Made by a program: the position numbers and the translations under genes
The notes under the pieces: model-generated
Databases searched by the model: none
What the model was told of the DNA's origin: nothing
What the model saw: only the letters and a program-made list of their open reading frames with translations
Source: Candidatus Margulisiibacteriota bacterium
GTDB taxonomy: Bacteria > Margulisbacteria > WOR-1 > O2-12-FULL-45-9 > XYB2-FULL-48-7
Length of the DNA stretch: 64,000 bases
Reading direction: 5' to 3'
NCBI GenBank assembly: GCA_041661965.1
Contig: JBAZTH010000003.1
Coordinates: 391,162 to 455,161 of the forward strand
Part shown: positions 41,375-49,634 of the stretch, piece after piece
How positions within the stretch are numbered: the stretch's first letter is position 1
How the letters are laid out: each line of letters opens with the position of its first letter

Positions 41375-42792
41375 TGTATTATCCAAGCGAAAAGGATTTT
41401 CTCAAACTGGCCAGGAAAGGGAACCTGGTCCCGGTCTATAAAGAGATCGTGGCCGACCTGGAAACCCCGGTCTCGGCCTATAAAAAGATCGAAAGCGAGT
41501 ACTCTTTTCTCCTTGAATCGGTCGAGGGAGGGGAAAAGATCGCCCGCTATTCTTTTTTGGGGGCGGTCCCCCGAGCGAACGTTATTCAGCCGCAAACGCT
41601 CGACGAACTGAACGGCTTGCTGAAAAAATACCGGCCGGTCAAACTGCCGGGGCTGCCGCCGTTTTGCGGCGGCTTGGTCGGCTATGTCAGCTACGACGCG
41701 GTCCGCGAGATCGAAAAGATCCCCGACCGGAATCCCGATCCGTTAAAACTGCCGAAGATCTCTTTTCTGCTGGCCGATACTTTGTTGGCGTTCGATCACG
41801 TTAAGCATAAGATCCTGATCATTGCCAACGCTCATCTTGAAAAGGGGAAGGACCCGCGTCAGGCCTATCGTTTTGCCTGCGCCAGGATCGAAGCGCTGGA
41901 GAAAAAGCTCCGGGCGCCGCTCACCGATCAGATCCGGGAGATCACTCTGCCGATCAAACTCCCCGATCAGAAAGTGACTTCCAACCTGAAAAAGGCGGAA
42001 TATGAAACGATGGTCAGGAAAGCGAAAGAATATATCCGGAGCGGCGATATCATTCAGGTTGTCCTTTCCCAACGGCTGGAAGCGGCCTGCCAGGCCGATC
42101 CGTTCGATGTTTATCGGGTCCTGCGGATGATCAATCCTTCGCCGTATATGTACTTCTTTAAAATGGGCGAACTTAAGATCATCGGGTCTTCGCCGGAGGT
42201 GATGGTCCGCCTGACCGGACGGACGGCGACCGTGCGGCCGATCGCCGGGACAATGCCCCGGGGGAAAGATGAGGCCGAGGACAAAAAGCTGGAAGAGAGC
42301 CTCCTGGCTTCTAAAAAAGAACTGGCGGAACACGTCATGCTGGTCGACCTGGGACGGAACGATCTGGGACGAGTTTGCGATTACGGGTCCGTCAAGGTAA
42401 CCGAACAGTTGGCGGTCGAACGCTACTCCCACGTCATGCACATCGTCAGCAATGTCTCCGGCAAGCTTCAGGCAAAAAAGACGGCCATCGATCTCCTTAA
42501 GGCCTGTTTTCCCGCCGGGACGGTTTCCGGCGCGCCGAAAGTCCGGGCGATGGAGATCATCGACGAACTGGAAAATCTCCGTCGGGGATTATACGCCGGC
42601 TGTGTCGGTTATTTAAGTTTTTCCGGCGATCTTGACACCGCGATCACCATTCGGACGATCCAGGTCTTGGACGGCCGCGCCTATTTGCAGGCGGGGGCGG
42701 GGATCGTCGCCGATTCCGATCCGGCCAAGGAATATCAGGAAACGATCAATAAAGCCAAAGCGCTACTTTCGGCGGTCGGCTATTTCGCATGA
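41374..42792 (+). CDS. trpE: Anthranilate synthase component I (TrpE)
   Basis: The 472-residue protein matches TrpE in length and order. The N-terminal LLESVEGG motif of the tryptophan feedback site is present, followed by the chorismate-binding catalytic region with PIAGTMPRG, GRNDLGRV and SGAPKVRAMEIIDELE. It makes anthranilate from chorismate with ammonia from a TrpG partner, which is not in the window. Keeping LLES suggests feedback inhibition by tryptophan. A PabB function is less likely because of that motif. The ATG overlaps the previous TAA; the stop overlaps rodA by four bases. Confidence 0.92.
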   Translation: MYYPSEKDFLKLARKGNLVPVYKEIVADLETPVSAYKKIESEYSFLLESVEGGEKIARYSFLGAVPRANVIQPQTLDELNGLLKKYRPVKLPGLPPFCGGLVGYVSYDAVREIEKIPDRNPDPLKLPKISFLLADTLLAFDHVKHKILIIANAHLEKGKDPRQAYRFACARIEALEKKLRAPLTDQIREITLPIKLPDQKVTSNLKKAEYETMVRKAKEYIRSGDIIQVVLSQRLEAACQADPFDVYRVLRMINPSPYMYFFKMGELKIIGSSPEVMVRLTGRTATVRPIAGTMPRGKDEAEDKKLEESLLASKKELAEHVMLVDLGRNDLGRVCDYGSVKVTEQLAVERYSHVMHIVSNVSGKLQAKKTAIDLLKACFPAGTVSGAPKVRAMEIIDELENLRRGLYAGCVGYLSFSGDLDTAITIRTIQVLDGRAYLQAGAGIVADSDPAKEYQETINKAKALLSAVGYFA

Positions 42793-44027
42793 TAAATTTC
42801 CGGATGCTCAAGCTCTCCGATCTTCTGATCTGGGGAGCGGTCGCTTTTCTCGTCACGATCAGCCTGCTGGCGATCTTCAGCGCGACCTATCATCTGCAGA
42901 TCAGGATCGATGGCGATCCATACATCTTTGTTAAACGGCAATTCTTTTCTTTTCTGATCGGCTTTGTCTTTATGTGGCTTTTTGCCTACCTTGATTATGA
43001 GCATCTGAAAGCCGCCGCTCCCTGGTTTTATGTCGTGGCCATTATGCTGCTTTTTCTGATCCTCTTTACCGGTTCGACAGCCATGGGGGCCCAACGCTGG
43101 CTGCAGATCGGTTTTTTTACTTTTCAACCGTCCGAGTTTTCCAAGCTGGCGATTATTATGATCCTGGCGTATTATCTTTCGCTTAACCGCGATCTTAATA
43201 CCTGGCAGGGGTTAGTCTCGGTTGGATTGTTGGTAATGGTCCCAATCCTGTTGATCTTCAAGCAGCCGGACCTGGGGACGGCGCTTGTGTTTTTCGCTAT
43301 TCTGCTCGGGATGCTGATCGAAGGGGAGGTTTCTCTCTGGACGATCTCTTTTTTGCTGACGCCGCTCCTTTCCCTGCTTTTCCGTCCGCTGCTCCCGCTA
43401 TGGATCTTTTATCTGCTGCTTGTTTATCTGGGGCTTTTTCTGGCCCGGGCCAATTTCTGGCAGTGGCTGGTGATCTTTGGCTCCAATTTGATGATCGGCC
43501 TGGCCCTGCCGGTGATGTGGGGAGTGCTCAAGCCCTACCAGCAGATGCGGATCATCTCTTTCCTCAATCCGGCGGCCGATCCGTTGGGGGCGGGTTATCA
43601 TACCTTGCAGAGTTGCATTGCCATCGGCGGAGGCGGTTTTCTGGGTAAAGGATTTTTGCATGGGACCCAAACGCAGCTTCAATTCATTCCGGAACAATTC
43701 TCCGATTTTATCTTTTCGGCGATCGGGGAGGAGTTCGGTTTTATCGGGGCCGTTGGTGTTTTGGCCGCTTATGCCTTGCTGGTCTGGCGGGCGGTCGCGA
43801 TCGCTTTGCAGGCGCGCGATCTTTTCGGCCGAATGCTCGCGATGGGGATCGCGGTCATGTTCACGTTCCATTTTTTCGCCAATGTCGGGATGGCGATCGG
43901 GATCCTGCCAGTCGTGGGAATCCCGTTGCCGTTTGTCAGTTTCGGCGGCTCTTCCCTGATCGTCAACCTGATCTGCGTGGGGATCCTGCAAAGCATCGCG
44001 ATGAGAAGGCAAAAACTGATCTTTTAA
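42789..44027 (+). CDS. rodA: Rod-shape peptidoglycan glycosyltransferase RodA (SEDS family)
   Basis: The 412-residue membrane protein has about ten transmembrane helices. SEDS motifs are visible: GAQRWLQIGFFTFQPSE near residue 99, and the C-terminal GFIGAVGVLAAY and PLPFVSFGGSSLIV segments. RodA polymerises lipid II during side-wall growth, usually with a class B penicillin-binding protein, not encoded here. It suggests a rod-shaped cell. Its stop shares the four bases TTAA with the stop of the convergent LptC/A-like gene, leaving no space for a terminator. Confidence 0.93.
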   Translation: MINFRMLKLSDLLIWGAVAFLVTISLLAIFSATYHLQIRIDGDPYIFVKRQFFSFLIGFVFMWLFAYLDYEHLKAAAPWFYVVAIMLLFLILFTGSTAMGAQRWLQIGFFTFQPSEFSKLAIIMILAYYLSLNRDLNTWQGLVSVGLLVMVPILLIFKQPDLGTALVFFAILLGMLIEGEVSLWTISFLLTPLLSLLFRPLLPLWIFYLLLVYLGLFLARANFWQWLVIFGSNLMIGLALPVMWGVLKPYQQMRIISFLNPAADPLGAGYHTLQSCIAIGGGGFLGKGFLHGTQTQLQFIPEQFSDFIFSAIGEEFGFIGAVGVLAAYALLVWRAVAIALQARDLFGRMLAMGIAVMFTFHFFANVGMAIGILPVVGIPLPFVSFGGSSLIVNLICVGILQSIAMRRQKLIF

Positions 44028-45241
44028 AGTTCAAACTTCGCTTCGACCATTCCTTCGGCTTCAAAGACCTCGCGGCTGATATAAACGGTTATTTTTTTAC
44101 AGCTTAGCCAATCGGTCCCTTTTTTCATTTGGACCGACCCCTTCATGGTCAGGATCTCGCGCTTGTCGTCATAATAGGCCGATTCCGCCTTGGCTTCTTT
44201 TCCCTTTTGAGTGACAACGACGTTCCCGGCCGCCCGGGCGTTGCCGCTCCGGGTGGAGAACTCGATACTGTCGGAGGTGATGTAGGTCCTGGCGCGGAGG
44301 AATTCGACGTCGTGGATCTTCCGGGCTGTTTCCTGCCTGACCAGCGCCTGGGCTTTTTCAATGATCGTTTTGGTCTCGCCGAAAAGGAAGAGCTTCTTCC
44401 CTTTCCGGGAATAGATCCCATTTCCGGCCAGCGAGACTTTTTTCCCCTGGACCGCTTCCACTCCGCCATAGAGCTCAACGTCTTGGTTGGGGTCGTTGAA
44501 AAGGATTGCCCGGCCGCAGCGGATGGTTGTCGCTTTGCTCCCTTTGTCTTTGACCTCGAAGGTAACGCTGCCGTAAACGTCGAGTTTTTCGCTCTCGCCG
44601 TAATAATCGGCAAAGAACGCTTTCAGCAGGCCGTCCTGGCGTTGCAGTCGCAAGTGGCCGGAGATCCGGGCGATCTTCTTTTCATGGTCGATTCCGATGG
44701 CGTCGGCCAGCAGGCGGGAATTTTTTTTGATCAGGAACGCGCGGCCGGTCATTTCCGAATTGCTCTGCTGGGCGCGGTAGATGATGTAGTCGGCAATAAT
44801 AGTGGTCCAATCCTGTTTATTTTTAGAGGAAAACTTCCCCAGATCGACGACCGCTTTGAGTTTGCTTGGTTTATTGACCCCTTCAGGTTGTCCGAATGCC
44901 TCGATGATCTCGGTCCGGGGGTTGACGATCGCCCGGGGAGCGACCAGGCTGGCGACGACCAGAGCCCCTTTTTTATTGAAAATCCGGCCGTTTTTGACGT
45001 TGATCAACTGGGAGGCATCCTGGTTCTTGAGCGTCCAGCCTTTTTCAGCGGTAAATTCCCATAATTTTCGGCCCTCTTTTCGACCCGTGACCCGGGTATC
45101 ATAGAATTCGGCCAACTTATCGGTCTTTTCCTGTGAATAGAGCTCGGCATCCCTCGGCACCATTAAATAGTAGGCCAGACCGAGGACGATCAGCGAGAAA
45201 ATAGTGGCGAGGTAGACGATTTTCCAGGCGTTATTTTCCAC
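44024..45241 (-). CDS. LptC/LptA-like lipopolysaccharide transport protein
   Basis: The protein (405 residues from the GTG at 45241) has a single N-terminal membrane helix (about residues 6-25), as in LptC. About 370 residues of repeated beta-strand pattern follow, resembling fused LptC and LptA/OstA beta-jellyroll domains that bridge LPS from the inner to the outer membrane. This argues for a lipopolysaccharide-containing outer membrane. The upstream open frame to 45538 is antisense to the gap region and is rejected. The GTG lies 7 nt after TGCTATAAT, so the mRNA should be leaderless. The GTG also immediately precedes the first plausible residue (MENNAWKIVYLA). Confidence 0.78.
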   Translation of the reverse strand: MENNAWKIVYLATIFSLIVLGLAYYLMVPRDAELYSQEKTDKLAEFYDTRVTGRKEGRKLWEFTAEKGWTLKNQDASQLINVKNGRIFNKKGALVVASLVAPRAIVNPRTEIIEAFGQPEGVNKPSKLKAVVDLGKFSSKNKQDWTTIIADYIIYRAQQSNSEMTGRAFLIKKNSRLLADAIGIDHEKKIARISGHLRLQRQDGLLKAFFADYYGESEKLDVYGSVTFEVKDKGSKATTIRCGRAILFNDPNQDVELYGGVEAVQGKKVSLAGNGIYSRKGKKLFLFGETKTIIEKAQALVRQETARKIHDVEFLRARTYITSDSIEFSTRSGNARAAGNVVVTQKGKEAKAESAYYDDKREILTMKGSVQMKKGTDWLSCKKITVYISREVFEAEGMVEAKFEL

Positions 45242-45248
45242 GGGGGCG

Positions 45249-45257
45249 ATTATAGCA
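45249..45257 (-). promoter_or_regulatory. Extended -10 promoter of the LptC/A-like gene (leaderless type)
   Basis: On the minus strand TGC plus TATAAT (45249-45254) is a perfect extended -10. The GTG start at 45241 follows 7 nt later. The box is only 6 bp from the -35 box of the opposing gap promoter, so the two polymerases would compete. Confidence 0.7.
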
Positions 45258-45260
45258 CGA

Positions 45261-45290
45261 TTGACACCATTTTTGCATTGATGATATAAT
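45261..45290 (+). promoter_or_regulatory. gap-pgk promoter
   Basis: TTGACA (45261-45266), an 18-bp spacer and TATAAT (45285-45290) preceded by TGA give a near-consensus promoter. The leader is about 65 nt and carries an AAGGGG ribosome binding site before the ATG at 45365. Confidence 0.78.
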
Positions 45291-45364
45291 CGATCAGACG
45301 AATAAATACCGGCCCGGAAATGAAAAAAAGCGTCTAATTTAATAATATGAAAGGGGATAGTCAC

Positions 45365-46429
45365 ATGGCAGTTAAAGTTGGGATCAACGGTTTCGGCAGG
45401 ATCGGTCGGCAGGTTTTGAGCGCGATGGTCGATAAGGGGGTCCTGGGGAATGAGATCGAGGTCGTCGCCGTCGTTGACGTCAGCACTGACGCCAAATACT
45501 TCGCTTACCAGATCAAATATGATTCGATCCACGGCCATTTTAAGGGGACCTTGTCAACGGAAAAGAGCAGCCCCGCCGCGACGGAAGACGATGTCATCGT
45601 GATCAACGGCCAAAAGATCAAATGCGTCATGGCGACCAAAGACCCGAGCCAGCTTCCCTGGAAGGACCTGGGCGTTGAATACGTGATCGAATCGACCGGT
45701 CTTTTTACCGATTCCGAAAAGGCCAAAGGCCACTTAGCGGCCGGCGCCAAAAAAGTCATCATTTCCGCTCCCGGCAAAGGGGAGGTCAAGACGATCGTTA
45801 TGGGGGTCAATGACAACGAATACGATCCGACCAAACATAACATCGTTTCCAACGCTTCCTGCACCACCAATTGTCTGGCTCCCGTCGTGCATGTCTTGCT
45901 GAAAGAAGGGATCGGCGTTGAGACCGGTCTGATGACCACCATCCATTCCTATACCGCGACCCAGAAGACCGTTGACGGCCCGTCTAAAAAAGACTGGCGT
46001 GGCGGCCGGGCGGCGGCGATCAACATTATTCCATCTACTACCGGCGCGGCCAAAGCGGTCGGCGAAGTTCTGCCGGCGACCAAAGGCAAAATGACCGGGA
46101 TGTCTTTCCGCGTGCCGACGGCCGATGTTTCCGTGGTTGACCTGACCTTCCGGGCGACTAAAGATACTTCGATCGAAGAGATCGACGCCTTGTTGAAAAA
46201 GGCTTCCCAGACCTACCTGAAGGGGATCCTTGGCGTCGCCGACGAAGAAGTGGTCTCCACCGACTTTATTCATGACAATCGCTCCTCGATCTATGATTCG
46301 CTGGCCACGCTTCAGAACAATCTGAAGGGGGAAAAGCGCTTCTTCAAGATCGTTTCCTGGTACGACAACGAATGGGGTTATTCCTGCCGCGTCGTCGACC
46401 TGGTTAAAATGATTGCCGCCAAAAAGTAA
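45365..46429 (+). CDS. gap: Glyceraldehyde-3-phosphate dehydrogenase
   Basis: The 354-residue protein starts VGINGFGRIGRQVL and has the catalytic SNASCTTNCLAP motif and a WYDNEWGYS C-terminus. It converts glyceraldehyde-3-phosphate to 1,3-bisphosphoglycerate with NAD(P). The start at 45365 follows an AAGGGG site; an ATG at 45347 is further upstream and lies before that site. A slightly long insertion (SSPAATEDDVIV, about residues 77-88) is seen near the NAD domain. It forms an operon with pgk, a common glycolytic pairing. Confidence 0.96.
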   Translation: MAVKVGINGFGRIGRQVLSAMVDKGVLGNEIEVVAVVDVSTDAKYFAYQIKYDSIHGHFKGTLSTEKSSPAATEDDVIVINGQKIKCVMATKDPSQLPWKDLGVEYVIESTGLFTDSEKAKGHLAAGAKKVIISAPGKGEVKTIVMGVNDNEYDPTKHNIVSNASCTTNCLAPVVHVLLKEGIGVETGLMTTIHSYTATQKTVDGPSKKDWRGGRAAAINIIPSTTGAAKAVGEVLPATKGKMTGMSFRVPTADVSVVDLTFRATKDTSIEEIDALLKKASQTYLKGILGVADEEVVSTDFIHDNRSSIYDSLATLQNNLKGEKRFFKIVSWYDNEWGYSCRVVDLVKMIAAKK

Positions 46430-46438
46430 GGAGCAGCC

Positions 46439-47638
46439 ATGGCCAAGAAGACAATTGAGGATATAAAGGAACTTAAAGGGAAAAAAGTCCTGGTCCGCGT
46501 CGATTTCAATGTTCCGCAGGATGAGAAGCAGAACATTACCGACGATACCAGGATCCGCGGCGCGATCCCGACCATTAAGTATCTTTCCGATAAAGGGGGA
46601 CGCGTGATCCTGGTGTCCCACCTTGGCCGGCCGAAAGCCGGACCGGATGATAAGTTTCGGCTGGGGCCGATCGCAAAAATGCTTTCCCAGTTGATGGGTA
46701 AGAACATCGGTTATGTCAAAGACTGCATTGGGCCGGAAGTCGAAGCGGCTGTCTCCGCTCTTAAGGATGGCGACATTCTTCTCCTGGAAAACGTCCGTTT
46801 CTATAAGGAAGAGGAAAAAAACGACCCCGCGTTCGCCAAAAAACTAGCCGCGCTGGCCGATGTTTACGTTGATGACGCCTTTGGCACCGCTCATCGGGCG
46901 CATGCCTCGACCGAAGGGGTGACCAAGTATCTAAAGGGGTACGCCGGTTACCTGATGGAGAAGGAGATCAAATTCCTGGGGAAATTGCTCGAAAATCCCG
47001 GCCATCCGTTCGTGGCGATCCTGGGCGGGGCGAAGATTTCAGGGAAGATCGACGTCATAACCAATCTCCTGCCCAAAGTTGATACTTTGATCATTGGCGG
47101 CGGTATGGCTTACACTTTCTTTAAAGCTCGCGGGATCAGCGTCGGCAATTCCCTGGTGGAAGAAGATAAGGTCGGACTGGCCAGAGACGTCCTTAAAAAA
47201 GCGATCGATCTTGGCGTGCCGATCATGCTTCCCATCGATCACATCGTCGCCGATAAGTACGACGCCAACGCGAATTCACAGTTGGTCACGAGGGCCGGTA
47301 TTCCCGATAATTGGCAGGGGATGGATATCGGGCCGGAAACGATCACCAAGTTCAGCCACGCCGTTAAGAAAGCGAAGACAATTTTCTGGAACGGTCCGTT
47401 AGGGGTCTTTGAGTTCGATAAATTTGCCAATGGGACCCTCTCGATTGCCAAAATGGTGGCGGTCGCGACCGAACAAAACGGCGCGATCTCGGTTATTGGC
47501 GGCGGTGACTCGGTCGCGGCGGTCGAAAAGGCCAAATTGGCCGATAAGATGACCCATATCTCGACCGGCGGCGGCGCCTCCCTCGAATTTGTCGAAGGGA
47601 AAACGCTCCCCGGCATTGCTTGTCTGCAAGACAAGTAG
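46439..47638 (+). CDS. pgk: Phosphoglycerate kinase
   Basis: The 399-residue protein has the PGK signature VLVRVDFNVP at the N-terminus, substrate-binding SHLGRPK, and the nucleotide-binding GGGDSVAAV and STGGGASLE segments. It makes ATP from 1,3-bisphosphoglycerate, the step after Gap. An AAGGAG site lies just before the ATG, 9 bp after gap. No tpiA or gpm follows. The 49 bases after the stop contain a short CCGCGAAGCGG hairpin and then tRNA-Ala. Confidence 0.97.
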   Translation: MAKKTIEDIKELKGKKVLVRVDFNVPQDEKQNITDDTRIRGAIPTIKYLSDKGGRVILVSHLGRPKAGPDDKFRLGPIAKMLSQLMGKNIGYVKDCIGPEVEAAVSALKDGDILLLENVRFYKEEEKNDPAFAKKLAALADVYVDDAFGTAHRAHASTEGVTKYLKGYAGYLMEKEIKFLGKLLENPGHPFVAILGGAKISGKIDVITNLLPKVDTLIIGGGMAYTFFKARGISVGNSLVEEDKVGLARDVLKKAIDLGVPIMLPIDHIVADKYDANANSQLVTRAGIPDNWQGMDIGPETITKFSHAVKKAKTIFWNGPLGVFEFDKFANGTLSIAKMVAVATEQNGAISVIGGGDSVAAVEKAKLADKMTHISTGGGASLEFVEGKTLPGIACLQDK

Positions 47639-47687
47639 TTTAGAGTTTCGTTGTTTAGTCTTTAGGATTTGCCGCGAAGCGGTCCTT

Positions 47688-47760
47688 GGGGGTGTAGCTC
47701 AGTTGGGAGAGCGCAGCGTTCGCAACGCTGAGGCCAGCGGTTCGATCCCGCTCACCTCCA
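47688..47760 (+). tRNA. tRNA-Ala (anticodon CGC)
   Basis: Acceptor GGGGGTG pairs with CACCTCC (one G-U). The D-arm is GCTC/GAGC, the anticodon stem CAGCG/CGCTG with loop TTCGCAA gives CGC, and the T-arm is AGCGG TTCGATC CCGCT. The discriminator is A and CCA is not encoded. Confidence 0.95.
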
Positions 47761-47786
47761 TTTGAATTAAAAAAAGTGAGGTATTC

Positions 47787-48008
47787 ATGGTAGGTTTATT
47801 GATTTTCTTACAGATCCTGTCCGGCGCGTTGCTGGTGATAGCCGTATTGCTCCATACCGCGAAAGGGGAAGGCTTGGGCGGGATCGGCGGTTCGGCCCGT
47901 CTTTTCGGCACCCCAAAAGGAATGGAAGAGGGGCTTGACCGTTTGACCTGGGGTTTGGCCGGGGCCTTTATGTTGTTTTCTTTGTTCCTGGCGATGTTGA
48001 AAGCGTAA
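47787..48008 (+). CDS. secG: Preprotein translocase subunit SecG
   Basis: The 73-residue protein has two membrane helices (about 3-23 and 52-71) around a loop with GEGLGGIGGSARLFG, the SecG signature. SecG assists SecYEG-dependent export across the cytoplasmic membrane. It is preceded by tRNA-Ala and followed 17 bp later by a membrane protein gene in the same direction. A GTGAGGT sequence upstream may act as ribosome binding site. Confidence 0.93.
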   Translation: MVGLLIFLQILSGALLVIAVLLHTAKGEGLGGIGGSARLFGTPKGMEEGLDRLTWGLAGAFMLFSLFLAMLKA

Positions 48009-48025
48009 TAATAAGGAGAATGATA

Positions 48026-48679
48026 ATGGGGAACCTGCTGACCGCGATCGCTACTGCCTGGCAGTTGTCCGCTCCGGTTATTTTTAATTTAATCTTTGCT
48101 CTGCTTCTTTTTTTACTGGTCTTTATTGCCGCGAAGCTTTCGGTGACCGGCTTATCGGCCATCTTTAAAGTCGTAAAGTTTGACGAATTGGCCGGAAAAT
48201 TAGGCTTCAAGCAGATCCTGGAGAAGGGGGGGGTCAAACAAACTCCCGCGGAGTTGCTTTCCAGCGGCCTTTACTGGGCGGTCATTTTTATCGGTACGAT
48301 CGCCGTCGCTGAAAATTTTCAGTTGGCGATCGGTCCGGTCTTGACCCGTTTCATCTCTTTTGTCGGGTTGGTCTTTTTAGCTTCGATAATTCTCGGGGTT
48401 GGGGTTTTGTTTGCCTCCCTGGTGTCGGGCATTGTCCGGGTCCTGGCGGCAAATTTTGGGATCGAGAGCGCCCGGACGATCTCGAAGGTTGTGTTTTATC
48501 TGGTCGTGCTGATCGCTTTCCTGGTGGTGTTGGAACAGTTTGGCGTGAGACGGGAAGCCTTTATGCCGCAGCTTGGGGTGATCATTGGCGCAGTCGGCTT
48601 AGCCGCGGCGATCGCTTTTGGCCTGGGCTGCAAGGATATGGCGGCCGATTTCTTTTACGGGATCTTTAAGGGTAAATAA
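48026..48679 (+). CDS. Membrane protein with conserved TM-helix repeats (MscS-related)
   Basis: The 217-residue protein has four to five hydrophobic segments. Amphipathic stretches of the conserved TM-helix type found N-terminal to some MscS channels are present: FKVVKFDELAGKLGFKQILEKGG, and a final GLAAAIAFGLGCKDMAADFF. The MscS beta domain and C-terminal cage are absent, so it is a channel-like or accessory protein. The start at 48026 is preferred because AAGGAG directly abuts the ATG at 48020, leaving a normal 6-nt spacing to the second ATG. Channel activity is inference. Confidence 0.75.
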   Translation: MGNLLTAIATAWQLSAPVIFNLIFALLLFLLVFIAAKLSVTGLSAIFKVVKFDELAGKLGFKQILEKGGVKQTPAELLSSGLYWAVIFIGTIAVAENFQLAIGPVLTRFISFVGLVFLASIILGVGVLFASLVSGIVRVLAANFGIESARTISKVVFYLVVLIAFLVVLEQFGVRREAFMPQLGVIIGAVGLAAAIAFGLGCKDMAADFFYGIFKGK

Positions 48680-48691
48680 GGAGGAAAAAAG

Positions 48692-49162
48692 ATGAAAAAG
48701 TTAGTTTGCTTCTTGGTTGCGCTTTTATTGGCTTCGGCTTCTTTCGCGGCGACGAAGACGATCCAGCAATCGGGAATGAAGCTGGGGATCGGTTATGACG
48801 ATGGAATGTCAGTGCTTCGTTTTGCCGGGGATACTTTTAACACTTCGATCGGTCTGATGTACCAGAATCAAACCCAAAACAATAATTCCGCCTCGACTTT
48901 CGGAGTGGGCGGGAAAATGACCTTCAACCTTACTGCCGGCGAGCGGCCGACCCATGCCGGAGCCTCCCTGGCTTATTTTAGTTTGCCGAACTCGGTTTCT
49001 GCTTTTGTCATAAAGGCAATATATGGAGCGGAAGCCAATGTGACCAATAATTTTGTGGTCGGGGTTGATATCAATCCCATTTCGTTCACTTCCGTTTCCA
49101 ACAACGGGGGGACGACCATTGCGCTTCTGACCGGTTGCGTCTACGGCTATTTCTACCTGTAG
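48692..49162 (+). CDS. Small predicted outer-membrane beta-barrel protein
   Basis: I do not recognise a named family. The 156-residue protein has a clear signal peptide (MKKLVCFLVALLLASASFAA, cleaved after Ala) and a mature part of alternating hydrophobic residues in short strands with Asn/Gly-rich turns (NQTQNNNSAS, SNNGGTT), ending YGYFYL with aromatic residues as in outer-membrane barrels. A strong AAGGAGG site precedes it, and a terminator follows 8 bp after the stop. Its function is unknown. Confidence 0.7.
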   Translation: MKKLVCFLVALLLASASFAATKTIQQSGMKLGIGYDDGMSVLRFAGDTFNTSIGLMYQNQTQNNNSASTFGVGGKMTFNLTAGERPTHAGASLAYFSLPNSVSAFVIKAIYGAEANVTNNFVVGVDINPISFTSVSNNGGTTIALLTGCVYGYFYL

Positions 49163-49170
49163 AATAAAAG

Positions 49171-49203
49171 GCCCTCTCTGTCGTCAGGCGGAGAGGGCTT
49201 TTA
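49171..49203 (+). terminator. Rho-independent terminator
   Basis: The perfect 8-bp stem GCCCTCTC (49171-49178)/GAGAGGGC (49191-49198) with a 12-nt loop is followed by TTTTA and preceded by AAAA. It closes the secG-membrane protein-barrel transcription unit before the tRNA cluster. Confidence 0.85.
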
Positions 49204-49237
49204 CTTGCGACGATTTTATTGTAGAATGTCTTACCAT

Positions 49238-49310
49238 GCGGGAGTAGCTCAGCTGGTAGAGCTTCTGCTTCCCAAGCAGAAGGTCGCGGGTTCGAACCCC
49301 GTCTCCCGCT
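49238..49310 (+). tRNA. tRNA-Gly (anticodon CCC)
   Basis: Acceptor GCGGGAG pairs with CTCCCGC. The anticodon stem TCTGC/GCAGA with loop TTCCCAA gives CCC. The T-loop is TTCGAAC and the discriminator T. CCA is not encoded; a T-run (ATTTTTTTTG) follows and may terminate transcription. Confidence 0.95.
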
Positions 49311-49327
49311 ATTTTTTTTGTCCTGAC

Positions 49328-49398
49328 GGCGGCATGGCCGAGTGGTTAGGCAGCGGTCTGCAAAACCGTTTACTCCAGTTCAAATCTGGATGCCGCCT
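49328..49398 (+). tRNA. tRNA-Cys (anticodon GCA)
   Basis: Acceptor GGCGGCA pairs with TGCCGCC. The anticodon loop CTGCAAA gives GCA. The total of 71 nt is the usual short length for tRNA-Cys. CCA is not encoded. Confidence 0.95.
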
Positions 49399-49405
49399 TA
49401 TCTTA

Positions 49406-49414
49406 TGATATAAT
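49406..49414 (+). promoter_or_regulatory. Extended -10 promoter before tRNA-Val
   Basis: TGA plus TATAAT (49409-49414) lies 39 bp before the mature tRNA-Val. The intervening bases contain a GGTCGGGG...CCCGGCC hairpin. Confidence 0.55.
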
Positions 49415-49452
49415 ATTTATGGTCGGGGACGTGCCCGGCCGGTTCCTTTAAT

Positions 49453-49526
49453 GCGCGCTTAGCTCAGCTGGTTAGAGTACTTGCTTGACAGGCAAGGGGT
49501 CACTGGTTCGATCCCAGTAGCGCGCA
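49453..49526 (+). tRNA. tRNA-Val (anticodon GAC)
   Basis: Acceptor GCGCGCT pairs perfectly with AGCGCGC. The anticodon stem CTTGC/GCAAG with loop TTGACAG gives GAC. The T-loop is TTCGATC, the discriminator A. CCA is not encoded. Confidence 0.95.
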
Positions 49527-49578
49527 TTGAGGGAATTCACTTTTGCCTAAGCACTTTAGTTCCTTTGCTTTTTTCCGC

Positions 49579-49606
49579 TTGACTATCCTCAATAGCAGTC
49601 TAAAAT
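49579..49606 (+). promoter_or_regulatory. Promoter of the PAS-kinase-receiver operon
   Basis: TTGACT (49579-49584), a 16-bp spacer and TAAAAT (49601-49606). A short leader with GAGGTG before the ATG at 49635 provides the ribosome binding site. Confidence 0.65.
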
Positions 49607-49634
49607 TCTCTAAGAGGCCCATCAGAGGTGAAAA

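Noticed and set aside
44129..45064. 311-residue plus-strand open frame opposite the LptC/A-like gene
   Set aside because: It is a compositional shadow; the minus-strand frame has a membrane anchor, a promoter and a credible start.
45242..45538. Longer N-terminus for the LptC/A-like protein
   Set aside because: The extra residues are antisense to the gap promoter and gap coding region. A GTG at 45241 has a matched leaderless promoter and begins directly before the membrane helix.
47660..47687. CCGCGAAGCGG hairpin as the pgk terminator
   Set aside because: The stem is only 4 bp and no T-tract follows; too weak to call.
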